From JAJPXC01 sp964517875 (GTDB lineage: Bacteria > Bacteroidota > Bacteroidia > Bacteroidales > Muribaculaceae): a stretch of DNA of 64,000 bases. Both the position numbers and the translations under genes were made by a program. This document shows positions 8,993 through 17,727 of the stretch, piece after piece. The stretch's first letter is position 1. Each line of letters starts with the position of its first letter. The stretch covers positions 171,587-235,586 of the forward strand of contig CAZFEU010000001.1 of NCBI GenBank assembly GCA_964517875.1. Direction: 5' to 3'. The notes below the pieces were generated by a model. The model was not told the DNA's origin and ran no database searches. It saw only the letters and a program-made list of their open reading frames with translations.

Positions 8993-10363
8993 ATGAACGT
9001 TACACTCGAAAAAACAAGCGACAACACAGCCATACTCAATGTGGCAATCCAAGAAGCTGATTACCAAGACAAGGTGACAAACGAGCTGAAAACATTTGGA
9101 CGCACTCACACCATCCCAGGCTTCAGAAAAGGGCACGTGTCAATCGATCAGCTGCGCCGCCGCTTCGGTCGCCAGATGAAGAGCGATGTTATCAACCACG
9201 AGGCAGCAGATGCCGCTATAAAATATCTCCAGGACAACAAAATCAATGTCCTTGGCCAACCTATCCCCGTAGAGGTAAAGGAAATCAATCTCGACGATAA
9301 GGATTACAACTTCCAATATGAGATCGGCCTCGCTCCCGAGCTCAACATTGACTTGAACAACGATATCACCGTACCCTACTATACAATCACTGTAACCAAC
9401 GAAATGGTTGAGGAGCAGGATCACGGTCTGCGTGAACGTTTCGGCGCACAAGTGCCTGGCGAAGAAGTTGATAAAAAGGCCCTTGTAAAGGGTGCTTTGA
9501 TGGAGCTCAATGAAGATGGCACTATCAAAGAAGGGGAAGGCGCAATCCAGGTGATTGATGGCATCGTGGCTCCTATGTTCTTCAAGGACAAAGAGCAGGC
9601 TGACCTATTCTTAGGCAAGAAGGTTGGTGACAAAGTGGTGTTCAACCCCTGGAAAACATGCGAGGGCAATGAGGCCGAAATGTCATCCATGCTCCACCTC
9701 GACAAGCAAGTGGCTGCCAACGTAAAGGCCAACTTTGAGATGGCTATTTCTGAGATTATCGTCGTGAAACTCGCTGAGCTCGGTGAAGAATATTACAAAG
9801 AAGTATTCGGTCCTGACAAGGTGCACAACGAGGAGGAGTACAAGAAAGCTCTCCGCGAGATGATTGCCAGCAGCCTTGAGCCCAACAGCGAAATCATGTT
9901 CCGCAACGACGCCCAGAAGGCACTGATGGAAAAATACGGCGATTCAATCCAACTCCCCACAGAATTCCTTAAGAAATGGCTCCTTCTTCGCAACCCCGAG
10001 TTAACAATGGAGGAACTTGATAAAGACTTTGACGGCATGATTCCCGGCATCAAGTGGCAGCTAATACGTGAGAAGATCGCAGAAGCTAATGACATGCAGA
10101 TCACCGAGGACGACCTACTGGCACTCGCCAAGAACATAGCTCGCCAGCAGTTCGCCCAGTATGGCATGAACAACATGGATGATGACACCATCACCCGCTT
10201 TGCCAAGAATATTCTTGCCGATAAGAACTATCGCCCACGCCTTGTGGAGCAGGTAGGCGACATCAAACTGTTCCGCATTATTCAGGCCAAAGTTAACCTC
10301 GACAAGAAAGAAGTGTCGCTTGATGAATTCAAGCGTCTGGCCAATCCAGGTGCCGCTGAATGA
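8993..10363 (+). CDS. tig: Trigger factor
   Basis: Ribosome-associated chaperone of 456 aa. The N-terminal ribosome-binding domain contains the signature loop GFRKGHVSIDQLRRRFG (~43-59), the equivalent of GFRxGxxP. The middle FKBP-like domain (~150-250) is poorly conserved, which is common in Bacteroidetes, so prolyl isomerase activity is doubtful. The C-terminal helical arms occupy ~260-440. It stands immediately before clpP-clpX, the common bacterial order, but here a strong terminator separates it from clpP. Confidence 0.93.
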   Translation: MNVTLEKTSDNTAILNVAIQEADYQDKVTNELKTFGRTHTIPGFRKGHVSIDQLRRRFGRQMKSDVINHEAADAAIKYLQDNKINVLGQPIPVEVKEINLDDKDYNFQYEIGLAPELNIDLNNDITVPYYTITVTNEMVEEQDHGLRERFGAQVPGEEVDKKALVKGALMELNEDGTIKEGEGAIQVIDGIVAPMFFKDKEQADLFLGKKVGDKVVFNPWKTCEGNEAEMSSMLHLDKQVAANVKANFEMAISEIIVVKLAELGEEYYKEVFGPDKVHNEEEYKKALREMIASSLEPNSEIMFRNDAQKALMEKYGDSIQLPTEFLKKWLLLRNPELTMEELDKDFDGMIPGIKWQLIREKIAEANDMQITEDDLLALAKNIARQQFAQYGMNNMDDDTITRFAKNILADKNYRPRLVEQVGDIKLFRIIQAKVNLDKKEVSLDEFKRLANPGAAE

Positions 10364-10418
10364 TAACCCACATCACGGAGCATCAGCAACATAGCATCTG
10401 AAGTAGCAACTAATCACT

Positions 10419-10452
10419 GTCGCAACCCTCAAATGAGGGTTGCGACTTTTTT
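10419..10452 (+). terminator. tig terminator
   Basis: A perfect 12-base stem GTCGCAACCCTC / GAGGGTTGCGAC with an AAAT loop, followed by six T residues. Confidence 0.9.
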
Positions 10453-10527
10453 ATGTATACATCCCGCACCCACTGCCATAATCTTGAAAAAAATTTCGGT
10501 AGTTAGTGATAAAAATTTCCAAAAAAG

Positions 10528-10558
10528 TTGCAGATGATTTGCTTATTTAGTAATTTTG
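10528..10558 (+). promoter_or_regulatory. clpP promoter
   Basis: TTG at 10528-10530, a 20-base spacer, then TAATTTTG at 10551-10558. This is a good Bacteroidetes primary-sigma promoter. The leader to the clpP ATG is about 85 bases. Confidence 0.65.
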
Positions 10559-10649
10559 AATTAGAAAAGAGGGGAATTCTCCGACAAATCACAGGCCAGC
10601 GGCCAGAAAAGTCAGCGCACTCCCCCGTAATTTAAACAACAATAATGAT

Positions 10650-11345
10650 ATGAATCACAACACAAGCGATTTCCGCAAATACGCCGTAGGACATCTGGGC
10701 ATGAATGGACTTGCCCTCGACCAATACACCAGCCAAACCAATGGCCAAATAGTTTCAAGCTACATCAGCCCCACAATCATAGAGGAGCGTCAGCTCAACG
10801 TAGCTCAGATGGACGTGTTCTCACGCCTGATGATGGACCGTATCATATTCTTAGGTACTGACGTAAACGACTATACCGCCAACGTGATACAGGCCCAACT
10901 ACTCTATCTCGACTCAGCCGACCCTGGCAAGGATGTGTCTATTTACATCAACTCGCCCGGCGGTTCGGTATATGCCGGCCTTGGCATATATGACACAATG
11001 CAATACATATCATCCGACGTTGCAACTATATGTACCGGCATGGCCGCATCAATGGCTGCGGTACTCCTTGTTGCGGGCACTTCTGGAAAACGTTTTGCTC
11101 TCAAACATTCACGTGTGATGATTCACCAGCCCATGGGTGGCGCACAGGGCCAAGCCTCCGACATTGAAATTACAGCCCGAGAGATACTTAAGCTCAAGAA
11201 AGAGTTATATACCATCATTTCTGACCACTCTGGACAACCGCTGGAAAAAGTGGAGCGCGACTCCGACCGCGATTACTGGATGACCTCAGAGGAGGCAAAA
11301 GAATACGGCATGATCGACCAAGTGCTCACCAAAACAAAACATTAA
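10650..11345 (+). CDS. clpP: ATP-dependent Clp protease proteolytic subunit
   Basis: Serine peptidase of family S14, 231 aa, forming the tetradecameric barrel used with ClpX and ClpC. The catalytic Ser is in CTGMAASMAAVLL (~128-140) and the His in RVMIHQPMGGAQGQ (~155-168); the active-site Asp follows in the C-terminal third. The N-terminus is about 30 residues longer than the mature E. coli enzyme and may include a propeptide. clpX follows after 29 bases in the same operon. Confidence 0.97.
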   Translation: MNHNTSDFRKYAVGHLGMNGLALDQYTSQTNGQIVSSYISPTIIEERQLNVAQMDVFSRLMMDRIIFLGTDVNDYTANVIQAQLLYLDSADPGKDVSIYINSPGGSVYAGLGIYDTMQYISSDVATICTGMAASMAAVLLVAGTSGKRFALKHSRVMIHQPMGGAQGQASDIEITAREILKLKKELYTIISDHSGQPLEKVERDSDRDYWMTSEEAKEYGMIDQVLTKTKH

Positions 11346-11374
11346 CTAAGCGACCGTAGCTAACATTAACAAAT

Positions 11375-12616
11375 ATGGCTAAGAAGACGACATCCAACGA
11401 CGAGCAGACTTGCTCGTTCTGCGGACGCCCGGCAAGCATGTCGGAGGCCTTGATACCTTCAGCTCTTGGCAAAGGATATATATGCGTGGAGTGTGTGGAG
11501 CAAGTGCACCAGATGCTCACTCAGTACCACAACGAACAGAATGACAGCAAAGACAATTTTGACTTAAAGGAAATTCCCACCCCGCGCCAGATACATGAGG
11601 AGCTCAACCAATATGTAATAGGGCAGGAGGAGGCCAAAAAGTATCTTTCAGTTGCCGTATACAACCACTATAAGCGTCTGGCGCAGCATGCCGCTGACGA
11701 CGTGGATATCGAAAAGAGCAACATAATACTTGTAGGACCCACAGGCACCGGCAAGACATTGTTGGCCAAGACTATTGCCCGACTCCTCAAAGTGCCTTTC
11801 ACCATCGTTGACGCTACTGTACTCACCGAAGCGGGATATGTGGGTGAAGATATTGAATCGCTTCTCACACGCCTGCTTCAAGCAGCCGACTACGATGTAG
11901 AGCTTGCGCAGAAAGGAATTGTGTTTATCGATGAGATCGATAAGATAGCCCGTAAAGGCGACAATCCCTCAATCACACGCGATGTAAGCGGAGAAGGTGT
12001 TCAGCAAGGCTTGCTCAAACTACTCGAAGGCTCCATTGTCAACGTGCCACCACAGGGAGGGCGTAAACATCCGGAGCAACGCATGATACCGGTTGACACA
12101 AAGAATATCCTGTTTATTTGCGGCGGCGCATTCGACGGCATCGAACGCAAGATAGCCCAACGTCTCAACACCCATGTAGTAGGCTATTCCACCGACGCTA
12201 CAAAGAAACACATTAAGAAAGATAACTATCTGGAATATGTGGCTCCACAGGATCTCAAGTCGTTCGGTCTCATCCCTGAAATCATAGGTCGTCTACCTAT
12301 ACTCACGCACCTTGACCCGCTCGACCGCGACGCATTACGGCGCATACTTGTTGAGCCCAAGAACGCTATCACCCGCCAATACAAGAAGCTCTTTGAAATG
12401 GATGGTGTGAAGCTTGAGTTTGACGATGACGCCCTCGATTACATCGTTGACAAAGCAATTGAATTTAAGCTTGGGGCCCGTGGACTGCGCTCTATAGTCG
12501 AATCAATAATGATAGACCCTATGTATGAATTGCCATCGACCAACAAGAAAGACTTCAGAGTTACACGCGAATTCGCCGAAAAACAGCTATCTAAAGCCCA
12601 CTTTGACAGCTTTTAA
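11375..12616 (+). CDS. clpX: ATP-dependent Clp protease ATPase subunit ClpX
   Basis: AAA+ unfoldase that feeds substrates to ClpP, 413 aa. The N-terminal zinc-binding domain has Cys pairs CSFC (~13-16) and CVEC (~38-41). The AAA module has Walker A GPTGTGKTLLAKT (~120-132) and Walker B IVFIDEIDKIA. The pore loop GYVGED is present (~156), and sensor 2 lies in GARGLRSI near the C-terminus. It is the second gene of a clpP-clpX operon. Confidence 0.98.
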   Translation: MAKKTTSNDEQTCSFCGRPASMSEALIPSALGKGYICVECVEQVHQMLTQYHNEQNDSKDNFDLKEIPTPRQIHEELNQYVIGQEEAKKYLSVAVYNHYKRLAQHAADDVDIEKSNIILVGPTGTGKTLLAKTIARLLKVPFTIVDATVLTEAGYVGEDIESLLTRLLQAADYDVELAQKGIVFIDEIDKIARKGDNPSITRDVSGEGVQQGLLKLLEGSIVNVPPQGGRKHPEQRMIPVDTKNILFICGGAFDGIERKIAQRLNTHVVGYSTDATKKHIKKDNYLEYVAPQDLKSFGLIPEIIGRLPILTHLDPLDRDALRRILVEPKNAITRQYKKLFEMDGVKLEFDDDALDYIVDKAIEFKLGARGLRSIVESIMIDPMYELPSTNKKDFRVTREFAEKQLSKAHFDSF

Positions 12617-12701
12617 CCACCAATACCCCTGACAACTAAACTAACACATCCAGCTTATAAATCAACGACATCATAAGCTCTCTACTAAAAAACCACCCAC
12701 C

Positions 12702-14888
12702 ATGTCAACAACGATTTCACAACAGCTCACTGAAGCACTTAAGCAAAATTTTGGCTTCGAGAAGTTTAAGGGCAACCAAGAGGCTATTATGACCTCACTT
12801 CTTGAAGGCAACGACGTGTTTGTGCTTATGCCTACTGGTGGCGGCAAATCGCTATGCTACCAGCTGCCGTCACTGATGATGGAAGGTACGGCTATTGTGA
12901 TATCTCCGCTTATAGCACTGATGAAGAATCAGGTAGATGCCATGCGCAATTTCAGTGCTGACGATAATATAGCGCACTTCCTTAACTCATCACTCAATAA
13001 AACCGCAATTGACCAGGTGAAAGAGGACATCGCTTCGGGCAAAACCAAGTTGCTATACGTTGCTCCCGAATCGTTGACCAAGGAGGAAAACGTAGACTTC
13101 CTTAAGCAAGTGCCCATATCATTCTACGCTGTGGATGAAGCACATTGCATATCGGAATGGGGACATGATTTCAGACCTGAGTATCGTCGTATACGCCCAT
13201 TAATCAATGAGATAGGAAAACGCCCCGTAATAGCGCTTACGGCCACCGCCACGCCTAAAGTACAACACGATATACAGAAGAATCTTGCCATGCAGGATGC
13301 CGTTGTCTACAAATCATCGTTCAACCGCCACAACCTGTATTACGAGGTAAGGCCCAAGACGGCATCCATCGACAAGGATATCATCAAATTTATCAAAAAT
13401 AACTCCGGCAAATCGGGTATAATTTACTGCCTGTCGCGAAAAAAGGTTGAAGAACTAGCTGAAATGCTGCAAGTCAACTCAATTAAGGCACTCCCTTATC
13501 ACGCAGGCATGGACAGCGCCACACGCACTCGCAATCAAGATGCTTTTCTTCTTGAGGAGGTCGATGTAATTGTAGCCACGATTGCGTTCGGTATGGGTAT
13601 TGACAAGCCCGATGTACGGTTTGTGATACACTACGACATGCCCAAATCGCTCGAAGGATACTATCAGGAGACCGGACGAGCCGGGCGCGATGGGGGTGAA
13701 GGACAGTGCATTACATTCTACGCCGCAAAAGATCTCCAGAAGATGGAGAAATTCATGCAAGGCAAGCCTATAGCCGAGCAGGAAATAGGCAAACAGCTGC
13801 TCCTGGAAACTGCTTCATATGCCGAGTCATCGGTGTGTCGCCGCAAATCGCTGCTGCACTACTTCGGCGAGGAGTTTTCCGACGACCAATGCGGCAACTG
13901 TGACAATTGCCGTCATCCTCGCAAACGTGTCGAAGCCAGCGACGAACTTTGCGGCGCTATCGAGACCGTAACAGCACTAAAAGAGAAATTTAAGGTAGAC
14001 CACATAGTCAACGTGATGCTGGGCAAGACCAACCCAGTGATACAGTCTTACAAACAGGATACCCTCGATGTATTCGGATGCGCACAGCATCGCACAGAGA
14101 GATTCCTCAACGCTGTCATACGCCAGGCAATAATCGCCGGCTATCTTGAACGCGACATTGAAAACTATGGTTTGATACGTCTCACCCCCAAAGGTGTGGC
14201 TTATCTCGCAAAACCTCAATCATTTACAATAGTAGAAGATTTGGAATTTAACAACGATATTGAAGAAGAACCAATTAAGGGTGGCGCATCATGCGCCGTC
14301 GACCCCGAGCTATATTCGATACTTAAGGATCTCAGACGCAAGATAGCCAAACGCCTTAATCTGCCTCCATACATCATATTCCAGGACCCTTCAATCGAGG
14401 CTATGGCCACCACATATCCCATCACCCTTGATGAACTTCAGAACATCACAGGAGTGGGCGCCGGTAAAGTAAAACGTTATGGCGAAGAGTTTATCAATGT
14501 CATAAAAGCCCACGTTGAGGAGAATGAGATTGAACGCCCCGAGGATTTGCGCGTACGCTCAGTAGCCAACAAGAGCAAGCTGAAAATATCACTTATCCAA
14601 GCCATCGACCGTAAGATAGCCCTCGATGAGCTCGCTGAATCCAAGGGTCTTGAGTTCAACGAATTGCTCGACGAAGTTGAGGCTATCGTGTACTCCGGTA
14701 CCAAAATCAATATTGACTACTTCATACGCGAAATCATGGACGATGATCATCGTGAGGATATATTTGAATACTTCCGCGAAAGTGAAAGTGATGCTGTAAA
14801 TCTGGCTATAGAGGAGCTTGGTGATGATTACACCGAAGAGGAGATAAGACTTGTACGTATCCAGTTCCTTTCAGAGCTGGGCAATTAA
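12702..14888 (+). CDS. recQ: ATP-dependent DNA helicase RecQ
   Basis: A 3'-5' superfamily 2 helicase of recombination and repair, 728 aa, longer than E. coli RecQ (~610). Walker A is MPTGGGKSLCYQLP (~44-57) and the helicase box is VDEAHCISEWGHDFRPEY (~142-159). Motif VI is YYQETGRAGRDG. The RQC zinc site is CRRKSLLHYFGE followed by CGNCDNC. An HRDC domain lies at ~525-610. A further ~110-residue acidic C-terminal extension follows HRDC; it looks like the helix-turn-helix tail seen in Bacteroidetes RecQ. Confidence 0.96.
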   Translation: MSTTISQQLTEALKQNFGFEKFKGNQEAIMTSLLEGNDVFVLMPTGGGKSLCYQLPSLMMEGTAIVISPLIALMKNQVDAMRNFSADDNIAHFLNSSLNKTAIDQVKEDIASGKTKLLYVAPESLTKEENVDFLKQVPISFYAVDEAHCISEWGHDFRPEYRRIRPLINEIGKRPVIALTATATPKVQHDIQKNLAMQDAVVYKSSFNRHNLYYEVRPKTASIDKDIIKFIKNNSGKSGIIYCLSRKKVEELAEMLQVNSIKALPYHAGMDSATRTRNQDAFLLEEVDVIVATIAFGMGIDKPDVRFVIHYDMPKSLEGYYQETGRAGRDGGEGQCITFYAAKDLQKMEKFMQGKPIAEQEIGKQLLLETASYAESSVCRRKSLLHYFGEEFSDDQCGNCDNCRHPRKRVEASDELCGAIETVTALKEKFKVDHIVNVMLGKTNPVIQSYKQDTLDVFGCAQHRTERFLNAVIRQAIIAGYLERDIENYGLIRLTPKGVAYLAKPQSFTIVEDLEFNNDIEEEPIKGGASCAVDPELYSILKDLRRKIAKRLNLPPYIIFQDPSIEAMATTYPITLDELQNITGVGAGKVKRYGEEFINVIKAHVEENEIERPEDLRVRSVANKSKLKISLIQAIDRKIALDELAESKGLEFNELLDEVEAIVYSGTKINIDYFIREIMDDDHREDIFEYFRESESDAVNLAIEELGDDYTEEEIRLVRIQFLSELGN

Positions 14889-14969
14889 TTTCTCCAATAC
14901 ACTATCCTGGTTTTCACAGTCAGGACTGCGCAAAGGCTGTTTTACTATAATAACATAACGATAATCCCT

Positions 14970-14999
14970 GTTGACGCTGATTAGGTAATCAGCGTCAAC
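14970..14999. terminator. Convergent-gene hairpin between recQ and the XRE gene
   Basis: A perfect 14-base inverted repeat (GTTGACGCTGATTA / TAATCAGCGTCAAC) separated by only two bases. It sits exactly at the end of the minus-strand gene, whose TAG stop overlaps the right arm. Neither side has a clean T run, so termination efficiency is uncertain. Confidence 0.6.
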
Positions 15000-15580
15000 T
15001 ATTCTTGTGGAATAAACGACTGGAAACTATTGTCGGTGTAGAATACCACAATATTTGCAATCTTCTTTGGAGAATTGGCGTTGAAATTGGCTATTTGATT
15101 TGCATCTAACGAAAATGGCAACCGGGGACCACTATCTGCCAAATCAGCCTCTTTAGTCGTTTCAACCCTTGAAATGCCACTCTCGGGCATTGATTTAAGC
15201 GTCTCAGGCACCTTATATGACGGTGCAGCTTTTTCTGCATTTGCGCCCTTGAAAAGATTAGGGTGCTCCATGCCTTGTGTAAATATCTCGCCTTCTGCAT
15301 CTTGCGTAGAATATTGTGCAGATTTGTAGCTTGCTTGAGAGCCTGAGATTTGCGAATTTGCATCGGTCAACATATTACCCTCGCCAAACATCAACCATAA
15401 CACCGAAAGCTGGGGATAAGCCGAATGTATCTTTGCAATTATCTCATCCGACACTTTTTTATTTCGTCCATTAAGCATTTGGGATAGGGTAGGGCGGGGG
15501 ATACGGCAGTTGTCGGCAAACTGAGAGTTGCCAATTTGCAACGAATCCATGAAAAATTTTAGTCGATTTACAATATCCAT
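14999..15580 (-). CDS. XRE-family transcriptional regulator
   Basis: A 193-aa DNA-binding protein. Residues ~1-60 form a helix-turn-helix of the Cro/CI type (FADNCRIPRPTLSQMLNGRN is the turn and recognition helix). The rest is a low-complexity Ser/Ala/Glu-rich linker and a short hydrophobic C-terminal segment; there is no LexA-like peptidase. The start is ATG at 15580 (MDIVNRLKFF). A longer frame would need a TTG start. The upstream region is full of TGCAAATTTA half-sites, suggesting autoregulation. Its targets are unknown. Confidence 0.75.
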   Translation of the reverse strand: MDIVNRLKFFMDSLQIGNSQFADNCRIPRPTLSQMLNGRNKKVSDEIIAKIHSAYPQLSVLWLMFGEGNMLTDANSQISGSQASYKSAQYSTQDAEGEIFTQGMEHPNLFKGANAEKAAPSYKVPETLKSMPESGISRVETTKEADLADSGPRLPFSLDANQIANFNANSPKKIANIVVFYTDNSFQSFIPQE

Positions 15581-15592
15581 TCTTATTGACTT

Positions 15593-15715
15593 TTGCAATT
15601 ACGAATGTGCAAATGTAATCACTCAACCGTAAATTTGCAAATTTATGATGCGAAATTTTTGCATCCTCGCTGAATATGCAATTGCAACCAGCCGGCACAA
15701 ATGCAAATTTACAAT
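15593..15715. promoter_or_regulatory. Candidate operator cluster upstream of the XRE gene
   Basis: TAAATTTGCAAATTTA at 15630-15645 is a perfect 16-base palindrome. Related half-sites surround it: TTTTGCAATT (15591), GTGCAAATGTAA (15608), TTTTTGCATC (~15656), ATGCAATTGCAA (~15677) and ATGCAAATTTAC (~15701). The spacing suggests several repressor dimers binding over the promoter. Confidence 0.5.
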
Positions 15716-16392
15716 CGAACTTTTATTAAAGTATTACTTAATACTACACCCGTATCGTGCTGCATACCTGCTAATTACCACCCACTAATTATTCAATCCC
15801 CGCCTGAGCAACAGAATCAACGCCATAAGCTTCACCAATGCTTTAAATATAGTGTATATGTAGCTGGGAACTGTGATGTTATGCAAAATGCAAAAATATG
15901 TTACACACATATTTTTGATTCTGTAAACTATAATGTAATTGTAAGTTGTGGGGTGCCTTATTGAAATTAGTGTTGCGGATGAGAATTCGACAATGTTTTA
16001 TCGGAAACTTTTTATGCTTTAATTCTGCTCCTATTTACAAATTCACTCAGTGGTGAATTGTAAACTGTTGACTTTTGTAAAATGAATGTCCTCTCCTTGA
16101 TGTTAAGCTTGGACAAATTAGCTTCTTCGAGCATCAAACTTGCGAGAATCAATTTTTCTCGTCCAACTCTCCATCTTTTTACACCTATAACATTCTCATC
16201 GCCCAAAAAGATTTCCTTTTAACAATTTATTAACACATAATCCCCTTATTTTTAGATTTATGCCCTCCAAATGCAGTAATTTTATGTTCTTCTCGCATCC
16301 AGCATCAAAAAAATCGGCATGTATTGAGAAGAAATGGGTGAAAAAATTTACAGCATAGGTATAATATGCTATTTTTGCAAAAAAATATGTTT
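15716..16392. other. AT-rich gap with no convincing gene
   Basis: About 680 bases. Short frames exist on both strands, but only the minus frame 16012-16206 has protein-like composition. A TATTTTTG box at 16371-16378 could be the -7 element of the DUF1349 gene. No tRNA or recognised RNA fold is visible. Confidence 0.5.
16012..16206 (-). CDS. Possible small ORF or gene remnant, unknown
   Basis: A 64-codon frame that could start at TTG (16206) and ends TAA. The product is basic and contains VKRWRVGREKLILASLMLEE and a Ser/Asn-rich tail. Its amino-acid mix looks coding, not random, but there is no ATG, no recognised domain and no obvious promoter. It could be the 3' remnant of a degraded gene. 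Confidence 0.22.
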   Translation of the reverse strand: MGDENVIGVKRWRVGREKLILASLMLEEANLSKLNIKERTFILQKSTVYNSPLSEFVNRSRIKA

Positions 16393-17037
16393 ATGCGTCA
16401 ATCAGTATTATTTTTCATCATCCTGTCATGGATAACAGTGACAGCACAAACTTGGAATAAAATGCAATGGTTTAATGAACCCGAAAAGTGGAAAATCGAA
16501 AACAATTCCCTGTTGATGACGGTGACTCCACAGACTGACTACTGGAGAATATCGCATTACGGATTTACCGTTGACGATGCGCCATTTTATTATGGTGAAT
16601 ACGGTGGCGAATTTGAGGCATCGGTGAAAATCACCGGACAATATAAAGAACGGTTTGATCAGGCGGGACTGATGGTTAGGCTTGACAACGAAAACTATAT
16701 AAAGGCCGGAATTGAATTTGTAGATGGCAAATACAACCTGAGCGTAGTAGTAACCCACCACACCAGCGACTGGAGCGTGATAACCCTTGACCGACCTGTG
16801 GATTACATCTATATCAAGGCTGTGCGCCGCCTTGACGCGATTGAAATATTCTATTCTTTCGACGGCAAGGAATGGGTGATGATGCGCAATGCCTGGATGC
16901 AGGACAATCATCCAGTAAAGGTAGGCGTGATGGGAGCAAGTCCTGACGGACAAGGATTTGAAGTGAAATTTGAAGATTTCAAGGTGAAGCACCTCCCCGA
17001 TATGCGCCGCTTGAAATGGCTTGAACAAAACAAGTAA
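16393..17037 (+). CDS. DUF1349 family protein with possible signal peptide
   Basis: About 214 aa. The N-terminus MRQSVLFFIILSWITVTAQ looks like a signal peptide. The remainder is a DUF1349 (concanavalin A-like beta-sandwich) protein, recognised by YGEYGGEFEASVKITGQY, FDQAGLMVRLDNENYIKAGIE and VKVGVMGASPDGQGFEVKFED. DUF1349 proteins bind or process carbohydrates in some cases, but the role here is unknown. Upstream ATGs at 16366 and 16387 are possible. The 16366 ATG would lie before the TATTTTTG promoter-like box, so I prefer 16393. Confidence 0.75.
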   Translation: MRQSVLFFIILSWITVTAQTWNKMQWFNEPEKWKIENNSLLMTVTPQTDYWRISHYGFTVDDAPFYYGEYGGEFEASVKITGQYKERFDQAGLMVRLDNENYIKAGIEFVDGKYNLSVVVTHHTSDWSVITLDRPVDYIYIKAVRRLDAIEIFYSFDGKEWVMMRNAWMQDNHPVKVGVMGASPDGQGFEVKFEDFKVKHLPDMRRLKWLEQNK

Positions 17038-17041
17038 GAGA

Positions 17042-17094
17042 AGGCCGTCTCCGGCCGGCTATTAGACATTGAGTGTCTGACGGTGTTTTTGCCC
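17042..17094 (+). terminator. Possible terminator after the DUF1349 gene
   Basis: CCGTC pairs with GACGG around an inner AGACA/TGTCT hairpin; an alternative GGCCG/CGGCC stem overlaps it. GTTTTTG follows. The two folds compete, so the call is tentative. Confidence 0.4.
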
Positions 17095-17157
17095 TATGTG
17101 AAATCACCAGCAGGCACTTTTTTCATGTCAGCCATCGCTACTTTAGGTTGTCCAGGC

Positions 17158-17192
17158 TTTTGTAAAAATTTTAGAGACGAGTGTAACTTTTG
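17158..17192 (+). promoter_or_regulatory. ECF sigma gene promoter
   Basis: TTTTG at 17158-17162, a 21-base spacer, and TAACTTTTG at 17184-17192, one base longer than the TAnnTTTG box. The -7 region lies inside a nested inverted repeat at 17182-17218. Confidence 0.45.
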
Positions 17193-17231
17193 AAGGTGTT
17201 TTTGCACCTAACGTTACAAATCATCAAAATT

Positions 17232-17726
17232 ATGAAAAGTCCACCAAGAACAAGCCGGGCATTCACCTCATTCGTCAAAGAGCATTCCCGCATAATCAAC
17301 AAAGTATGCTGGGCCTATGCCACGCCAAAAGTGCCTTATGAGGATTTACGACAGGAAATCCTTACCAATCTGTGGTTGGGTTTAGAGCAATTCCGTGGCA
17401 CAAGCAAGGTCTCAACTTGGGTATATCGCGTAGCTGTCAACTCGGCGCTAATGGCAATCCGCAATTACAAGCCAAGGGTTGAAACCCTTCCTTTTGAAAT
17501 TTCAGTTGCTGACATTTCATCTGAAGCTGACGACCACAAGGCCGAACAACTGGCGGCTCTGCACGAACTGATAAATCTACTCATGCCGATTGAGAAAGCC
17601 ATTATTCTTCTCTGGCTCGATGAATACTCTTATGATGATATTGCAAAGATCATCGGTATAGAAAGAAACAATGTGGCTACTAAACTTCATAGAATTAAAA
17701 GTAAACTCATTTCAAAATCGAAATAA
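17232..17726 (+). CDS. RNA polymerase sigma factor, ECF family
   Basis: A 164-aa sigma-70 family member of the extracytoplasmic function group. Region 2 includes YEDLRQEILTNLWLGLEQF and STWVYRVAVNSALMAIRNY (~35-80). Region 4 includes KAIILLWLDEYSYDDIAKII and a recognition helix ERNNVATKLHRIKSKL (~120-160). The start is ATG at 17232; the frame is open further upstream to a TTG, but that would begin within the promoter. The next gene starts two bases after its stop, so the pair is co-transcribed. Confidence 0.88.
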   Translation: MKSPPRTSRAFTSFVKEHSRIINKVCWAYATPKVPYEDLRQEILTNLWLGLEQFRGTSKVSTWVYRVAVNSALMAIRNYKPRVETLPFEISVADISSEADDHKAEQLAALHELINLLMPIEKAIILLWLDEYSYDDIAKIIGIERNNVATKLHRIKSKLISKSK

Positions 17727-17727
17727 T

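Noticed and set aside
15701..15964. Plus-strand 87-codon frame in the XRE upstream region
   Set aside because: It overlaps the operator cluster, its composition looks random and it has no promoter or domain.
16426..17028. 200-codon minus-strand frame opposite the DUF1349 gene
   Set aside because: It lies fully antisense to a gene with a recognised domain and signal peptide; it is a shadow frame.
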